From: Baffinella frigidus
Taxonomy: Eukaryota > Cryptophyceae > Cryptomonadales > Baffinellaceae
NCBI GenBank assembly: GCA_026770585.1
Contig: MU646714.1
Coordinates: forward strand, 138,715-154,582
Direction: 5' to 3'
DNA: 15,868 bases
Numbering within the stretch: position 1 is the stretch's first letter; each line of letters begins with the position of its first letter. Positions 6,515 through 13,211 of this stretch are shown here, piece by piece. Made by a program: the position numbers and the translations under genes. The notes under the pieces were generated by a model, which made no database searches, was not told the DNA's origin, and saw only the letters and a program-made list of their open reading frames with translations.

Positions 6515-6695
6515 CACACAAGGCAGTCATTGGCCTTTTCTCAAATGTTGGTTTTAAGGTCGCGTTCAGTACTTGTACGAGAATTGGTCACGTCCCCGGA
6601 GCAAATCACCCCCGGAGACGTGTCGATTACTACACGATGCTGAGACGACCTTCTAAAAGAGTTTTTTAAGAAAAGGCCAATTGTAGCCTCGTGTG
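6515..6695. mobile_element. Foldback/MITE-like element, family C, copy 2
   Basis: Arms CACACAAGGC.GTCATTGGCC with TTTTCT (6515-6541) and AGAAAAGGCCAATTGTAGCC with TCGTGTG (6669-6695). Inner inverted repeats (TTTTAAGGTCG/CGACCTTCTAAAA, CACGTCCCCGG/CCGGAGACGTG) make the element one nested hairpin. 66 bp from copy 1. Confidence 0.8.
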
Positions 6696-6984
6696 GTACG
6701 GTAGTCATACGGTACATGTATTCCTAGAAGGCTAGGGCTAGTTGGGGATACCTCACGCCCGATGAGGATACCCTTTAGCCGGTTTCTGCCGCGATCCCCT
6801 GTATGGGGGGGCTTGATGTGATCCAAAAGGAAGCATGGCCTTTCTACAGAACGAGTTCCGGTGTCTGCTTATGTTGGGAGCTCGAAGAACCTTAAGGACC
6901 TAAAGGGGCGGTCCGTGTGCTGGTTCGCGAGTAACCTCTCTAGGGCCCTGGGGGGACGCGTTGTCTTGCGAGCGAGACACCCAG

Positions 6985-7111
6985 GTACAGGGGTATCTCG
7001 CTTATAAGAAACCGCCCCCCCCTAGGACCCTACAGTAGGCCTATGCCTAGGGCCCCATGGTGGCCCTAGCTAGGGGGAGGGGCGGTTTCTTATGAGCGAG
7101 GCACCCAGGTA
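6985..7111. mobile_element. Foldback/MITE-like element, GTAC family A, copy 3
   Basis: GTACAGGGGTATCTCGCTTA then TAAGAAACCGCCCCCCC; right end GGGGCGGTTTCTTATGAGCG then AGGCACCCAGGTA. Just left of it, 6949-6986 (GGGGGGACGCG..GCGAGCGAGACACCCAGGTA) looks like the right arm of an older copy sharing the same GTA end. Confidence 0.85.
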
Positions 7112-7130
7112 GAACTCACGATTTACTGGA

Positions 7131-7254
7131 GTACAGGGGTTCCTCGCTCATAAGAAAGCGCCCCCCCCCCTAGGACCACCATAGGGCCATAGGCACAGCC
7201 CTACTGTAGGGTCCTAGGGGGAGGCGCTATCTTATGAGTTAGGTACCCCTCTAC
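7131..7254. mobile_element. Foldback/MITE-like element, GTAC family A, copy 4
   Basis: GTACAGGGGTTCCTCGCTCA then TAAGAAAGCGCCCCC; right arm GGCGCTATCTTATGAGTTAG then GTACCCCTCTAC. The centre is rich in CTAGGACC/CCCTACTGTAGG palindromes. Separated from copy 3 by 19 bp. Confidence 0.8.
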
Positions 7255-7279
7255 CGAGGCGGGCCCTGTAGCGACCCGG

Positions 7280-7374
7280 ACGTGCAGTCCACTTAGCGGT
7301 CACTAAGTGGACGTGCAGTCCACTTTAGTGGCCACTAAGTTGACGTGTAGTCCACTTATCGGTCACTAAGTTGG
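7280..7374. repeat. Three tandem 31-32-bp palindromic units
   Basis: Units begin ACGTGCAGTCCACTTAGCGG at 7280, 7311 and 7343. Each contains a small inverted repeat CCACTTAG/CTAAGTGG. Confidence 0.85.
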
Positions 7375-7428
7375 CTACACGCAGCCAGTGCCGGTCAGCC
7401 GGTTGTACTCGAGGCCCACGTGCTTCCC
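7375..7428 (-). pseudogene. Partial copy of the KHVGLEY terminal exon
   Basis: The - strand reads GKHVGLEYNRLTGTGCV and a TAG stop (7375-7377), against EKHVGLEYDRLTGTGYL in the copy at 7656-7757. GTC/GTG and ACG/ACT are synonymous; Asp/Asn and Tyr/Cys are replacements. Similarity ends upstream at the AAG codon, so the 5' half and acceptor are gone. A third shorter piece (RLAGTGYL) lies near 7570-7595. Confidence 0.55.
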
Positions 7429-7496
7429 CCCATTTAATGAATCACCCGAGGACGCTGGGCGAACTATCACTCTACCCCGTGCCACTCATCCCCGTC

Positions 7497-7655
7497 CTCG
7501 AATCACGTCCTTACATCACGTCCTAACCACGTCCTAGATCACGCCCAGGTCACGTCCTATATCACGTCCTCACAAGTAGCCCGTGCCGGCCAGCCGTCCT
7601 AATCATCTCCTTATCATGTCCTAACCACGTCCTAACCACGTCCCATATCACGTCC
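7497..7655. repeat. CACGTCCT minisatellite
   Basis: About ten degenerate 10-12 bp units of ATCACGTCCTA/ACCACGTCCTA. A larger duplication includes TCACGTCCTCACAAGTAGCC (7563 and 7648). It lies just 3' of the - strand terminal exon and would be part of its 3' flank. Confidence 0.8.
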
Positions 7656-7757
7656 TCACAAGTAGCCCGTGCCGGTCAGCCGATCGTACTCGAGGCCGAC
7701 GTGCTTCTCCCCCTCTCTGGTCGTGCCCGGCAGCTCCTTGTCCGCGCCATTTTGCCG
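7656..7757 (-). CDS. Terminal exon 'RQNGADK..KHVGLEYDRLTGTGYL', unknown gene
   Basis: Bounded by the - strand acceptor GTGTGTGTTCCGCAG (AG at 7758-7759) and a TGA at 7656-7658: 33 codons in phase 0, RQNGADKELPGTTREGEKHV then GLEYDRLTGTGYL. The last 17 residues recur at 7375-7428 with largely conservative change, which supports real coding. The protein family is not recognised. The phase-0 start does not follow from the nearest upstream candidate exon (8271-8313, ends phase 1), so at least one exon is missing or they belong to different genes. Confidence 0.55.
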   Translation of the reverse strand, partial: RQNGADKELPGTTREGEKHVGLEYDRLTGTGYL

Positions 7758-7841
7758 CTGCGGAACACACACGAAATCAGGGACACGCCAGGCGAAATCA
7801 CAGGATTTCAGGGACGCGATGGTACGGATTTATCATAACAA

Positions 7842-7894
7842 AAGATAGCTTCCCCTTTGACCATCAAACGCAGTTTGACCATCATGGTCATGGA
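7842..7894 (-). pseudogene. DGQ-coding fragment on the - strand
   Basis: The - strand reads HDGQTAFDGQRGSYLLL and a stop, close to DGQTLLDGQ and NDGQTARNDGQ of exon F on the other strand. The DNA shares CGCAGTTTGACCATCA with 4127-4142. Upstream the frame is only GGGTTTCGG repeat translation (NPKPESRNP..), so the long - strand frame 7833-8288 is not a gene. Confidence 0.45.
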
Positions 7895-8270
7895 TTTCGG
7901 GTTTTGGTTTCGGGATTCGGATTTCGGGATTCGGGTTCCGGGTTCCGGGTTCCGGATTTCTCGCTTTGGGTTTCGGGTTGCGAGTTTCGGGTTTCCGTTT
8001 GCGGGATTCGGGATTCGGGATTCGGGATTCGGGATTCGGGTTTCCGTTTTCGGGATTCGGGTTTCGGGTTTCGGGTTTCGGGATTCGGGTGGAGGTCTCT
8101 GACCTGGCGGCGCGTCTCCACGCCGGGTTTCGGGTTTCAGGTTCCGGGTTCCGGGTTTCTTGTTTCTTGCGTTTTCGGGATTTGGGTTTCGGGTTTCGAG
8201 ATTTGGGTTTCGGGTTTCGGGATTTGGGTTTCGGGATTTGGGTTTCGGGTCTCGGGTGGAGGTCTCTGAC
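7895..8270. repeat. Telomere-like repeat block, TTTCGGG/ATTCGGG variants
   Basis: Seven-base periodicity with GGGTTTC, GGGATTC and GGGTTCC variants and runs of five identical GGGATTC units near 8003-8040. A piece homologous to the exon at 8271-8313 (CCTGGCGGCGCGTCTCCACG) interrupts it near 8101-8121. Open frames in all registers are by-products of the repeat. Confidence 0.9.
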
Positions 8271-8313
8271 CTGACGGCGCGTCTCCACGCGCGCTGCTGC
8301 CTCGGCTGGCGAC
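8271..8313 (-). CDS. Candidate 43-nt exon (VASRGSSARGDAPS)
   Basis: The - strand acceptor CCCTGCACCAG (AG 8314-8315) follows telomere-like repeat; the donor is CGTCAG|GTCAGA (8270-8269). The phase-0 frame is open and ends with one nt. Its 3' half with the donor recurs at 8104-8123 (CGCCAG|GTCAGA) and its 5' half near 8505-8530 (GCCTCGACGGGCGACCTG on +). Short, Ser/Ala/Arg-rich, without a recognisable domain; strand support is only the splice signals. Confidence 0.35.
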
Positions 8314-8324
8314 CTGGTGCAGGG

Positions 8325-9169
8325 TTTCGGGGTTTGGGGTTTGAGGTTTGGGGTTTGGAGTTTGGAATTTAGTGTTCAGTGTTTAGTGTTTAGTGTTTAG
8401 TGTTTAGTGTTTAGGGTTTAGTGTTTTGGGGTTTCGGGTTTGGAGTTTAATATTTAGTGTTTAGTGTTTAGTGTTGAGTGTTGAGTGTTTTGGGGTTTCG
8501 GGTGTGGCTGCTGCCTCGACGGGCGACCTGTTTCGGTTTTTAGTGTTTATTGCTTACTGTTGAGTGTTTAGTGTTTAGTGTATAGTGTTTTGGGGTTTTG
8601 GGGTATGGGGTTGGGGGGTTGGGGTGTGGGGATTGGGGTTTGGGTTTCGGGTTTCGGGTTTTGGGTTTTGGGTTTTGGGTTTTGGGTTTTGGGTGTGGGG
8701 TTTGGGTTTTGGGTTTTGGGTTTTGGGTTTTGGGGTTTGGGTTTTGGGTTTTGGGTTTTGGGGTTTGGGGTTTGGGGTTTAGGGTTTATTGTGCAGGATT
8801 TAGGGTTTGGGGTTCAAGGTTTAGTGTCCAGGGTTTAGGGTTTAGGGTGCAGGGTTTAGGGTTTAGGGTCCAGGGACCAGGGTCCAGGGTTCAGGGTTCA
8901 GGATTTAGGGTTTAGGGTTACATGTCGACACGCAAGGTGAGGAGGCGGAGCGGGTTTAGTGTTTAGGGTTTAGGGGTCACGTTTTATAGTGTAGACATTA
9001 TTGTTTCGACTTTATTGTTTCGGGTCTCGGGTTTCGGGTTTGGATTTACGAGCATCGGGGGATAGAGTTTCTGAGTATCGGGGGATGAGGAGGGTTAGGG
9101 TAAGGATAAGGAGGGACAGGGGTACGGAGGGTTGGGGGTACGGAGGGTTAGGGATCAGGAGGGGTAGGG
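8325..9169. repeat. Telomere-like repeats in homogenised variant blocks
   Basis: Successive blocks: TTTGGGG (8325-8365), TTTAGTG (8370-8500 and 8540-8590), TTTTGGG (8640-8765), TTTGGGG then canonical TTTAGGG (8765-8915, mixed with GGTCCAG/GTGCAGG). The 9060-9170 part is GGGGATGAGGAGGGTTAGGG-like. Each block is dominated by one 7-mer, pointing to local slippage or unequal exchange rather than telomerase. No gene supported except the fragments listed separately. Confidence 0.9.
8918..8955 (-). pseudogene. Partial copy of the RIDM terminal exon
   Basis: The - strand reads LRLLTLRVDM and TAA (8918-8920), against LRLLTSRIDM and TAA at 9170-9234. CTC/CTG and CGT/CGA changes are synonymous, Val/Ile conservative, Leu/Ser not. 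Upstream part and acceptor missing. Read on +, the same DNA gives ATG..CGCAAG|GTGAGG, a possible start codon plus donor, so the strand is not beyond doubt. Confidence 0.4.
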
Positions 9170-9234
9170 TTACATGTCGATTCGGGAGGTGAGCAGGCGG
9201 AGTGAGGTGACACCGTCCAGGCAGTGCGTCGTCC
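9170..9234 (-). CDS. Terminal exon of the - strand gene (TTHCLDG..RIDM)
   Basis: The acceptor CCCTGCACCAG (AG 9235-9236) follows - strand CCCTAAA-type repeat; the exon runs to TAA at 9170-9172. It begins with two nt, then TTHCLDGVTS, LRLLTSRIDM. The start phase fits the one-nt end of exon 9524-9585 (joint codon GGG, Gly). A partial copy at 8918-8955 shares the C-terminus. The + strand alternative (ATGTCGATTCGGGAG|GTGAGC, 9174-9194) exists; the phase chain makes - more likely. No known domain. Confidence 0.5.
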
Positions 9235-9240
9235 CTGGTG

Positions 9241-9366
9241 CAGGGTTTCGGGTTTAAGGGTTGAGGTTTAGGGTTTGGGGTTTGGGGTCTGGGGTTTGGG
9301 GTTTGGGGTTTGGGGTTTGGGGTTTGGGGTTTAGGGTTTAAGGTTTAGGGTTCAGTGTTTAGGGGT
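9241..9366. repeat. Telomere-like repeat, TTTGGGG/TTTAGGG
   Basis: GGGTTTC start, then about eight consecutive GGGGTTT units (9285-9332) and a GGGTTTA tail. On the - strand it lies between exons 9524-9585 and 9170-9234, that is, in an intron of the proposed gene. Confidence 0.9.
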
Positions 9367-9391
9367 TGTGTACAACGCGGATGTGTTTGGC

Positions 9392-9433
9392 GGTCGAGTT
9401 AAGTCGTTGTGTTCACGCAACGTCAACTCGACC
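9392..9433. repeat. Hairpin, GGTCGAGTT arms
   Basis: GGTCGAGTTAAGTCGTTG (9392-9409) pairs with CAACGTCAACTCGACC (9418-9433) with minor gaps. It lies within the same proposed intron. Confidence 0.7.
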
Positions 9434-9523
9434 TCAGTGTAAAGTACACTTCAGGTAAAGCATGGGTGCGCGAATTAGAGAAGCGGTTCAGGGTTTGGGT
9501 CCATTTAGGGTTGAAGGGAGTAC

Positions 9524-9585
9524 CCGGGCCAGCGTCGGGGTCACAGACTGCCAGGGAGTAGTGGCACTGGAACCCTGTCGAGTAC
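9524..9585 (-). CDS. Exon 'YSTGFQCHYSLAVCDPDAGP' of the - strand gene
   Basis: 62-nt exon behind the best polypyrimidine tract of the window (- strand CCCCTCCTCCCCCCTCCCTC then TCAG, AG 9586-9587), with donor CCCGG|GTACTC (9523). It starts with one nt, matching the two-nt end of exon 10816-10874 (joint TGG, Trp), and ends with one nt. Contains two Cys and one His; no domain recognised. A diverged copy lies at 9845-9881, beyond a foldback element. The + strand frame WHWNPVEYL is also open, but lacks comparable splice signals. Confidence 0.55.
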
Positions 9586-9644
9586 CTGAGAGGGAGGGGG
9601 GAGGAGGGGGGGTTATTCGCGCCGAAAAACCGCACCTGCCCATC

Positions 9645-9805
9645 CCACACAGCGGACTTCGAAGGGATTTTGAATAATCCCCACGCGATAAGACCTAGGA
9701 CCCTACGGTATGCAACCAGTAGGGGCATAGGGGGGTTTCTACGGATACGGTAACGGAAACTCGGGCTCGCAGTGCCCGAACATCCCTTCGTAGCCCGCTG
9801 TGTGG
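9645..9805. mobile_element. Foldback/MITE-like element, CCACAC family B, copy 3
   Basis: 24-bp terminal inverted repeats: CCACACAGCGGACTTCGAAG with GGAT (from 9645) and ATCCCTTCGTAGCCCGCTGT with GTGG (to 9805), three mismatches. The body is collinear with 4680-4842 (GCGATAAGACCTAGGACCCT, GGATACGGTAACGGAAA). It lies between the two copies of the YSTGF exon, in the upstream intron of the intact one. Confidence 0.85.
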
Positions 9806-9844
9806 ACTGTAGGCCTCTCTTTGAACACGCCTCGTTTATGAGAA

Positions 9845-9881
9845 GGCAAGATAGGAGTGGCACTGGAAACCTATCGAGTAT
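9845..9881 (-). pseudogene. Partial copy of the YSTGF exon
   Basis: After ACACCCCAG the - strand reads, with a one-nt start, YSIGFQCHSYLA against YSTGFQCHYSLA. Acceptor and phase are kept. It then diverges into - strand CTTCTCATAAACGAGG. No donor seen. Confidence 0.45.
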
Positions 9882-9904
9882 CTGGGGTGTGTGCAGTCTG
9901 TGAG

Positions 9905-10815
9905 GGGGTTAGGGTTGAGAGTTTAGGGTTATTTCGAATGCGCACGCCGGGGCGCACGCCGGGGGAGGTGGGTGCTTAGATCGTATGTTTTAGGGTTTAG
10001 GGTTTCGGGTTTCGGGTTTCGGGTTTCGGGTTTCGGGTTTCGGGTTTCGGGTTTTCGATGCCCTGAATGCGAGGGGGGTTCCGGTGAGGGTAGGGTGTAA
10101 GGGTTTAGTGTTCGGGGTTCATGGTGTAGTGGTAGGGTGTAGGGTGTAGGGTTAAGAGGTAAGGTGCAGGGTGTAGGGTGTAGGGATTCGGGTTTAGTGT
10201 TTAGTGCTTAGTGTTCAGTGTTCAGTGTTCAGTGTTTAGGGTTTTGGGAGAGAACGGGCTCATCAGGAAACGAGGGTGGGTCTAGGGTGTAGGGTGTAGA
10301 GTTATACCACTCGAGTTCGCCAGAGCGGTCCCACGCGACAAGCACCCTCTCCCGGTCGCGGGGTTAGGGTTCATGGTTTATGGTTTCCGATGAGGGTGGG
10401 TTGAGGGTTGAGGGTGTAGGGTGTAGCGTTGTACCATTTCAGCTTCCCGGAGCGGTCCCACGCGACAAGGACCCTCTCCCTCTCCTTTCTCCTCTCTCCT
10501 CAAAGCTAGTCCAACGACGGAGGAATCCCAGCGGGACCCCTCCTTGGAGGGGGGGTAAGGTGAGGGTGGGGTGCACCACTCAAAGGTTTAGGGTGTATGG
10601 CTTACGGTTTAGGGTTTATGGTTCAGGGTTTAGGGCTTAGGGTTTAGGGTGTAGAGTTATACCATTCGAGCTTGCCGGAGCGGTCCCACGCAACCAGCAC
10701 CCTCTCCCGGTCGCAGTTTTATAAAAAGGTTCATGGTTTATGGTTCATGGTTTATGGTTTATGGTTTCCGACGAGGTTGGGTTTAGGGTTGAGGGTGTGG
10801 AGTGTAGAGTTATAC
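9905..10815. repeat. Telomere-like repeats with three partial copies of the DRERV exon
   Basis: GGGTTTC run (9990-10052), GTGTAGG/TTTAGTG runs (10085-10240), TTTATGG runs near 10375 and 10735-10760. Partial - strand exon copies are at 10308-10357 (DRERVLVAWDRSGELEW), 10434-10481 (RERVLVAWDRSGKLKW) and 10662-10712 (DRERVLVAWDRSGKLEW), each followed by GTATAAC or GTACAAC. CT-rich patch 10470-10502. Spacing about 125-230 bp. Confidence 0.85.
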
Positions 10816-10874
10816 CACTCGAGTTTGCCCGAGCGGTCCCACGCAACCAGGACTCGTTCACGGTCGCGATGCAC
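10816..10874 (-). CDS. Exon 'VHRDRERVLVAWDRSGKLEW' of the - strand gene
   Basis: 59-nt exon: - strand acceptor ACCTGAAACCAG (AG 10875-10876), donor GAGTG|GTATAA (10815), a plausible but not ideal site. Phase 0 start, two-nt end. It is the only one of four copies with a clear acceptor. The four copies differ at many third positions (GTG/GTC, CTT/CTG, GTC/GTT, TCT/TCC/TCG, AAG/AAA) and one Arg codon switches AGG to CGA, all synonymous; the - strand reading is therefore well supported. Function unknown. Confidence 0.65.
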
Positions 10875-10953
10875 CTGGTTTCAGGTGTGGGGTTTCGGTT
10901 TGTGGTGTGGGGTTTATGGTTTAGGGCTTGGGGTTGAGGGTGTGGTGGTTTAC

Positions 10954-10994
10954 CGATTTGACGACCCCCATCCCCCCCTCTGCCGCAAGCGTCC
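10954..10994 (-). CDS. Exon 'TLAAEGGMGVVKS' of the - strand gene
   Basis: 41-nt exon with acceptor AATCCCCTGCAG (AG 10995-10996) and donor ATCG|GTAAAC (10953). It starts with two nt (joint codon GGG with exon 11448-11497) and ends in phase 0, as exon 10816-10874 needs. Single copy. Very short, supported by splice consensus at both ends and by phase. Confidence 0.5.
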
Positions 10995-10997
10995 CTG

Positions 10998-11447
10998 CAG
11001 GGGATTAGGGTTTGGGTATTAGGGATTAGGGATTGGGGATTAGGGTTTAGGGCCTGGGATTAGGGATTAGGGATTAGGGATTAGGGATTAGGGATTGGGG
11101 ATGAGGGATTGGGGATGAGGGTTTAGGGTTTCGGGTGCGGGGATTAGGGACGAGGGTTTAGGGTTTAGGGTTTAGGGTGTAGGGTGCAGGGTTCAGGAAA
11201 CGGAAACACAAAGTGCCCGCGGGCGGCAGAGGGGTGCAAGGTTCGGTGTTTGGTGTTTGGTGTATGGTGTTTGGGATTTGGGGTGTGGGGTTACGGGTTA
11301 CAAGTTTCGGAATTCGTGTTTCGTGTTTCTGGTTTGGGGTTTGGGGTTTCTGGTTTGGGGTTTGGGGTTTCTGGTTTGAGGTTTGGGGATTCTGGTTCAG
11401 GGTTTGGGGCTTTGGGTTTGGGGTTTCGGGGTTTCGTGGTTTCAGAC
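10998..11447. repeat. Telomere-like repeats: GATTAGG and GGTTTGG blocks
   Basis: GGGATTA units (11003-11110), TTTAGGG (11155-11180), TTTGGTG, then a 21-bp higher-order unit CTGGTTTGGGGTTTGGGGTT repeated about three times (11329-11390). A short non-repeat piece (11196-11240, CGGAAACACAAAGTGCCCGC) lies inside; on + it is flanked by TTCAG and AAG|GTTCGG, too little to call an exon. Confidence 0.85.
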
Positions 11448-11497
11448 CCGCGGGAATGTCGGGGAAGTTTCCGGCGGTGAAAGACCGGTTGCCGAAC
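11448..11497 (-). CDS. Exon 'FGNRSFTAGNFPDIPA' of the - strand gene
   Basis: 50-nt exon, acceptor ACCCAACCAG (AG 11498-11499), donor GCGG|GTCTGA (11447). It begins with one nt and ends with one nt, fitting the two-nt end of the HMG-like exon (13084-13211; joint CGG, Arg) and the two-nt start of exon 10954-10994. Single copy; flanked on both sides by TTTGGGG/TTTAGGG repeats. No recognised family. Confidence 0.5.
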
Positions 11498-11499
11498 CT

Positions 11500-11900
11500 G
11501 GTTGGGTGTTTAGGGTTTGGGTTTATAATGTGGGGTTTAGGGTTTATGGTTTGTGGTTTTAGGTTTTGGTTTTAGCGGTTGGGGTTTAGGGTTAGGGTTT
11601 AGGGTTTAGGGTTTAGGGTTTAGGGCATGGGGTTTGGGGAATGGGGGTTAGGGTTCAGGGTTCAGGGTTCAGGTTATGGGGTTCAGGGTTCAGGGTCCAG
11701 GGTTCAGGGTTCAGGGTTCAGGGTTTAGGGTTTAGGGCTCAGGGTATGGGGAATGGGATTTGAGGTTTGGGGTTGAGGATTTGGGGTGTGAGGAATGGGA
11801 GTTCGGGTTGAGGGTTCAGGATTTAGGGTCTAGGCTTTGAGCGTTAGGGTTTGGGATTTAGGGTTTTGGCGATCATGTCCCCCGGGATAGGGTTAGGGTT
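11500..11900. repeat. Telomere-like repeats: TTTAGGG and TTCAGGG blocks
   Basis: TTTAGGG (11580-11625), TTCAGGG (11650-11735), then irregular GGGGTTTGAGG-type units. No gene supported. Confidence 0.9.
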
Positions 11901-11904
11901 GGAC

Positions 11905-11968
11905 CAGCGGGTCCCTGTCTTCGACATTGCGTCACATGCCCCCGGCGCCAACGAAATATCCATCACCC
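11905..11968 (-). CDS. Candidate exon 'VMDISLAPGACDAMSKTGTR'
   Basis: Acceptor CATGAACCACAG (AG 11969-11970) and donor CGCTG|GTCCAA (11904); starts with two nt, ends with two nt, 20 codons open. The start (AG|GGGTGATG) recurs at about 12084 on -, where the frame (VMLPCKATAATRLVV) ends in a stop. Its end phase would fit exon 11448-11497, but its start phase does not fit the HMG-like exon, so it is not in the main chain. Confidence 0.35.
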
Positions 11969-12128
11969 CTGTGGTTCATGATTCAGGGTTTAGGGTTTAA
12001 GGATTCGGCTTTAGGGATTCGGGTTCAGGGTTTACACCACAAGCCTCGTGGCAGCAGTGGCTTTACATGGTAGCATCACCCCTGGGGTTCAGGGATTAGG
12101 ATGTAGGGGTTAGCCGGGTTGATGGTAT

Positions 12129-12218
12129 TTATCTGACATCGCCACTGATGCAGTGTACTTGCAAACGCCGACCCTTAGTCAGGGATCCGTAATCCTCCCA
12201 CCGCGTCGGAGGTTGCTT
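12129..12218 (-). CDS. Candidate exon 'KQPPTRWEDYGSLTKGRRLQ'
   Basis: After AACCCGGTTGCAG (AG 12219-12220) the - strand is open in phase 0 for 29 codons to TAA (12129-12131); a possible donor CAA|GTACAC would end it earlier, in phase 0. Charged and aromatic composition looks protein-like. It does not fit the phase of the main chain at this place, so it would be an alternative terminal exon or part of another gene. No second copy seen. Confidence 0.4.
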   Translation of the reverse strand, partial: KQPPTRWEDYGSLTKGRRLQVHCISGDVR

Positions 12219-12433
12219 CTGCAACCGGGTTAGGGTGTAGGTTTTTCCCTATCAAGGCCGATCGCCGCTCGGACGCGGACATACCAACACCCTACACCCT
12301 AACCCTCACGAGAGCTGCAAAACCCTGAAGACCCTACACCCTGAACAAAAGACCCAAACCTTAAATAAAAAGACCCGACACCCTACATAAAACCCCCCCG
12401 GAAGATCTGTTACCGTGGTAAGAGATCTCTTAC

Positions 12434-12457
12434 CTACGCGCGTTGCATGTTGCGGCT
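12434..12457 (-). CDS. Candidate 24-nt microexon
   Basis: Strong signals on -: TTTATTTCTTTTTTAG (AG 12458-12459) then AGCCGCAACATGCAACGCGC with GTAG, then GTAAGAG donor (12433). Being 24 nt it preserves phase; in the frame set by the HMG-like exon it reads AATCNAR. A second copy (AGCCGCAACGCCCAACGCG|GTATGC, 12534-12552) follows ATGACTCAG. Could be chance; the paired copy with both signals argues otherwise. Confidence 0.4.
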   Translation of the reverse strand, partial: SRNMQRA

Positions 12458-12552
12458 CTAAAAAAGAAATAAATGCGACCAGAAAGACCCTAACCCCGCC
12501 CCCAAAAGACCCTACACCCTGGGATCGCATACCGCGTTGGGCGTTGCGGCTC

Positions 12553-12968
12553 TGAGTCATGGACGAGAGACGCACGCGCTGCCCCACGCGCGCCTCAATA
12601 TACCTGCACGCAAGGACGCGACCGCTTTTAGAACTTTTAAAATCCTACAAGTGGGTTTTAAATCGCCACAAGTGGACGCGACCGCGCCTTTAAAACCCTA
12701 AAAGGACGCGCGAGTGCTTTTAAATCCCTACAATGTGGTCGCGTCCTGTGAGTCATGGACGAGAGGCGCACGCGCTGCCCCACGCGCGCCTCGATATACC
12801 TGCACGCAAGGACGCGACCGCTTTTAGAACTTTTAAAACCCTACAAGTGGGTTGTAGAACCTTAAAAGTGGACGCGACCGCTTTTAAAACCCGATGTGTG
12901 GACGTGCGAGCCCTTTAAAACCCCTACAATGTGGACACGTCCTCTCAATCATGGATGAGAGACGCACG
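12553..12968. repeat. 196-bp tandem repeat, two full units plus a truncated third
   Basis: Units start TGAGTCATGGACGAGAG at 12553 and 12749; a third start TCAATCATGGATGAGAG at 12945 breaks off after about 24 bp. Inside each unit are shorter repeats: AAGTGGACGCGACCGC, CTTTTAAAACCCTACAA. A + frame from the ATG (MDERRTRCPTRASIYLHART..) is open in both full units with AGA/AGG and TCA/TCG synonymous changes, but stops at different places; I do not call it a gene. Confidence 0.85.
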
Positions 12969-13083
12969 TTAGGATAGCCCTAGGAATGACTCTAGGATTA
13001 CCTTCCGTAGGGTCTATGGATTATCCACTTATGGGTTAGGTCATGGAGAAATCGCTACGTGGTCCGCTGGGTGGCACACGCAC

Positions 13084-13211
13084 CGTTCGCAGAGGGCTTC
13101 AAACTCGTCGATGTAGCTCTGCTTCGTCTCCGCGTCCGAGTTGTTCCACATGTCCTCGAGCACGCTCTTCACATCCATCTCCGCGTCTTTCACGATTGAT
13201 GCCAGCTCTTC
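13084..13211 (-). CDS. HMG-box-like exon of the - strand gene
   Basis: 128-nt exon between acceptor AACCTCTACCAG (AG 13212-13213) and donor GAACG|GTGCGT (13083). Phase 0 start, two-nt end; 42 codons: EELASIVKDAEMDVKSVLED, MWNNSDAETKQSYIDEFEAL, CE. The part VLEDMWNNSDAETKQSYIDEFEAL matches the helix 2/3 pattern of HMG boxes (the W-x(7)-K-x(2)-Y spacing, then an acidic/alanine helix). HMG boxes bend DNA in the nucleus; here helix 1 would lie in earlier exons, and the basic KDAKKKVME exon (14377-14403) is a candidate. Two partial copies follow at 13376-13465 and 13742-13768. HMG assignment is by motif only. Confidence 0.6.

Noticed and set aside
7497-7655. CRISPR array
   Set aside because: Repeat units of 10-12 bp are degenerate and without regular unique spacers; it is a minisatellite.
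7833-8288. A 151-codon - strand frame and matching + strand frames in the 7.9-8.9 kb region (FGFRVSGFG-type proteins)
   Set aside because: They are translations of 7-bp repeats lacking stops in several frames; no start or splice context and no non-repeat composition except a short DGQ end.
8918-9194. + strand start exons ATGTCGACACGCAAG|GTGAGG and ATGTCGATTCGGGAG|GTGAGC
   Set aside because: Good donors, but only five codons each, and the - strand reading has a stop-containing conserved C-terminus that fits the phase chain. Not excluded.
9423-9863. A 146-codon - strand open frame taken as one gene
   Set aside because: It spans a foldback element with its own terminal repeats and contains the 62-nt YSTGF exon with clear splice sites; the frame as a whole is more simply exon plus intron read-through.
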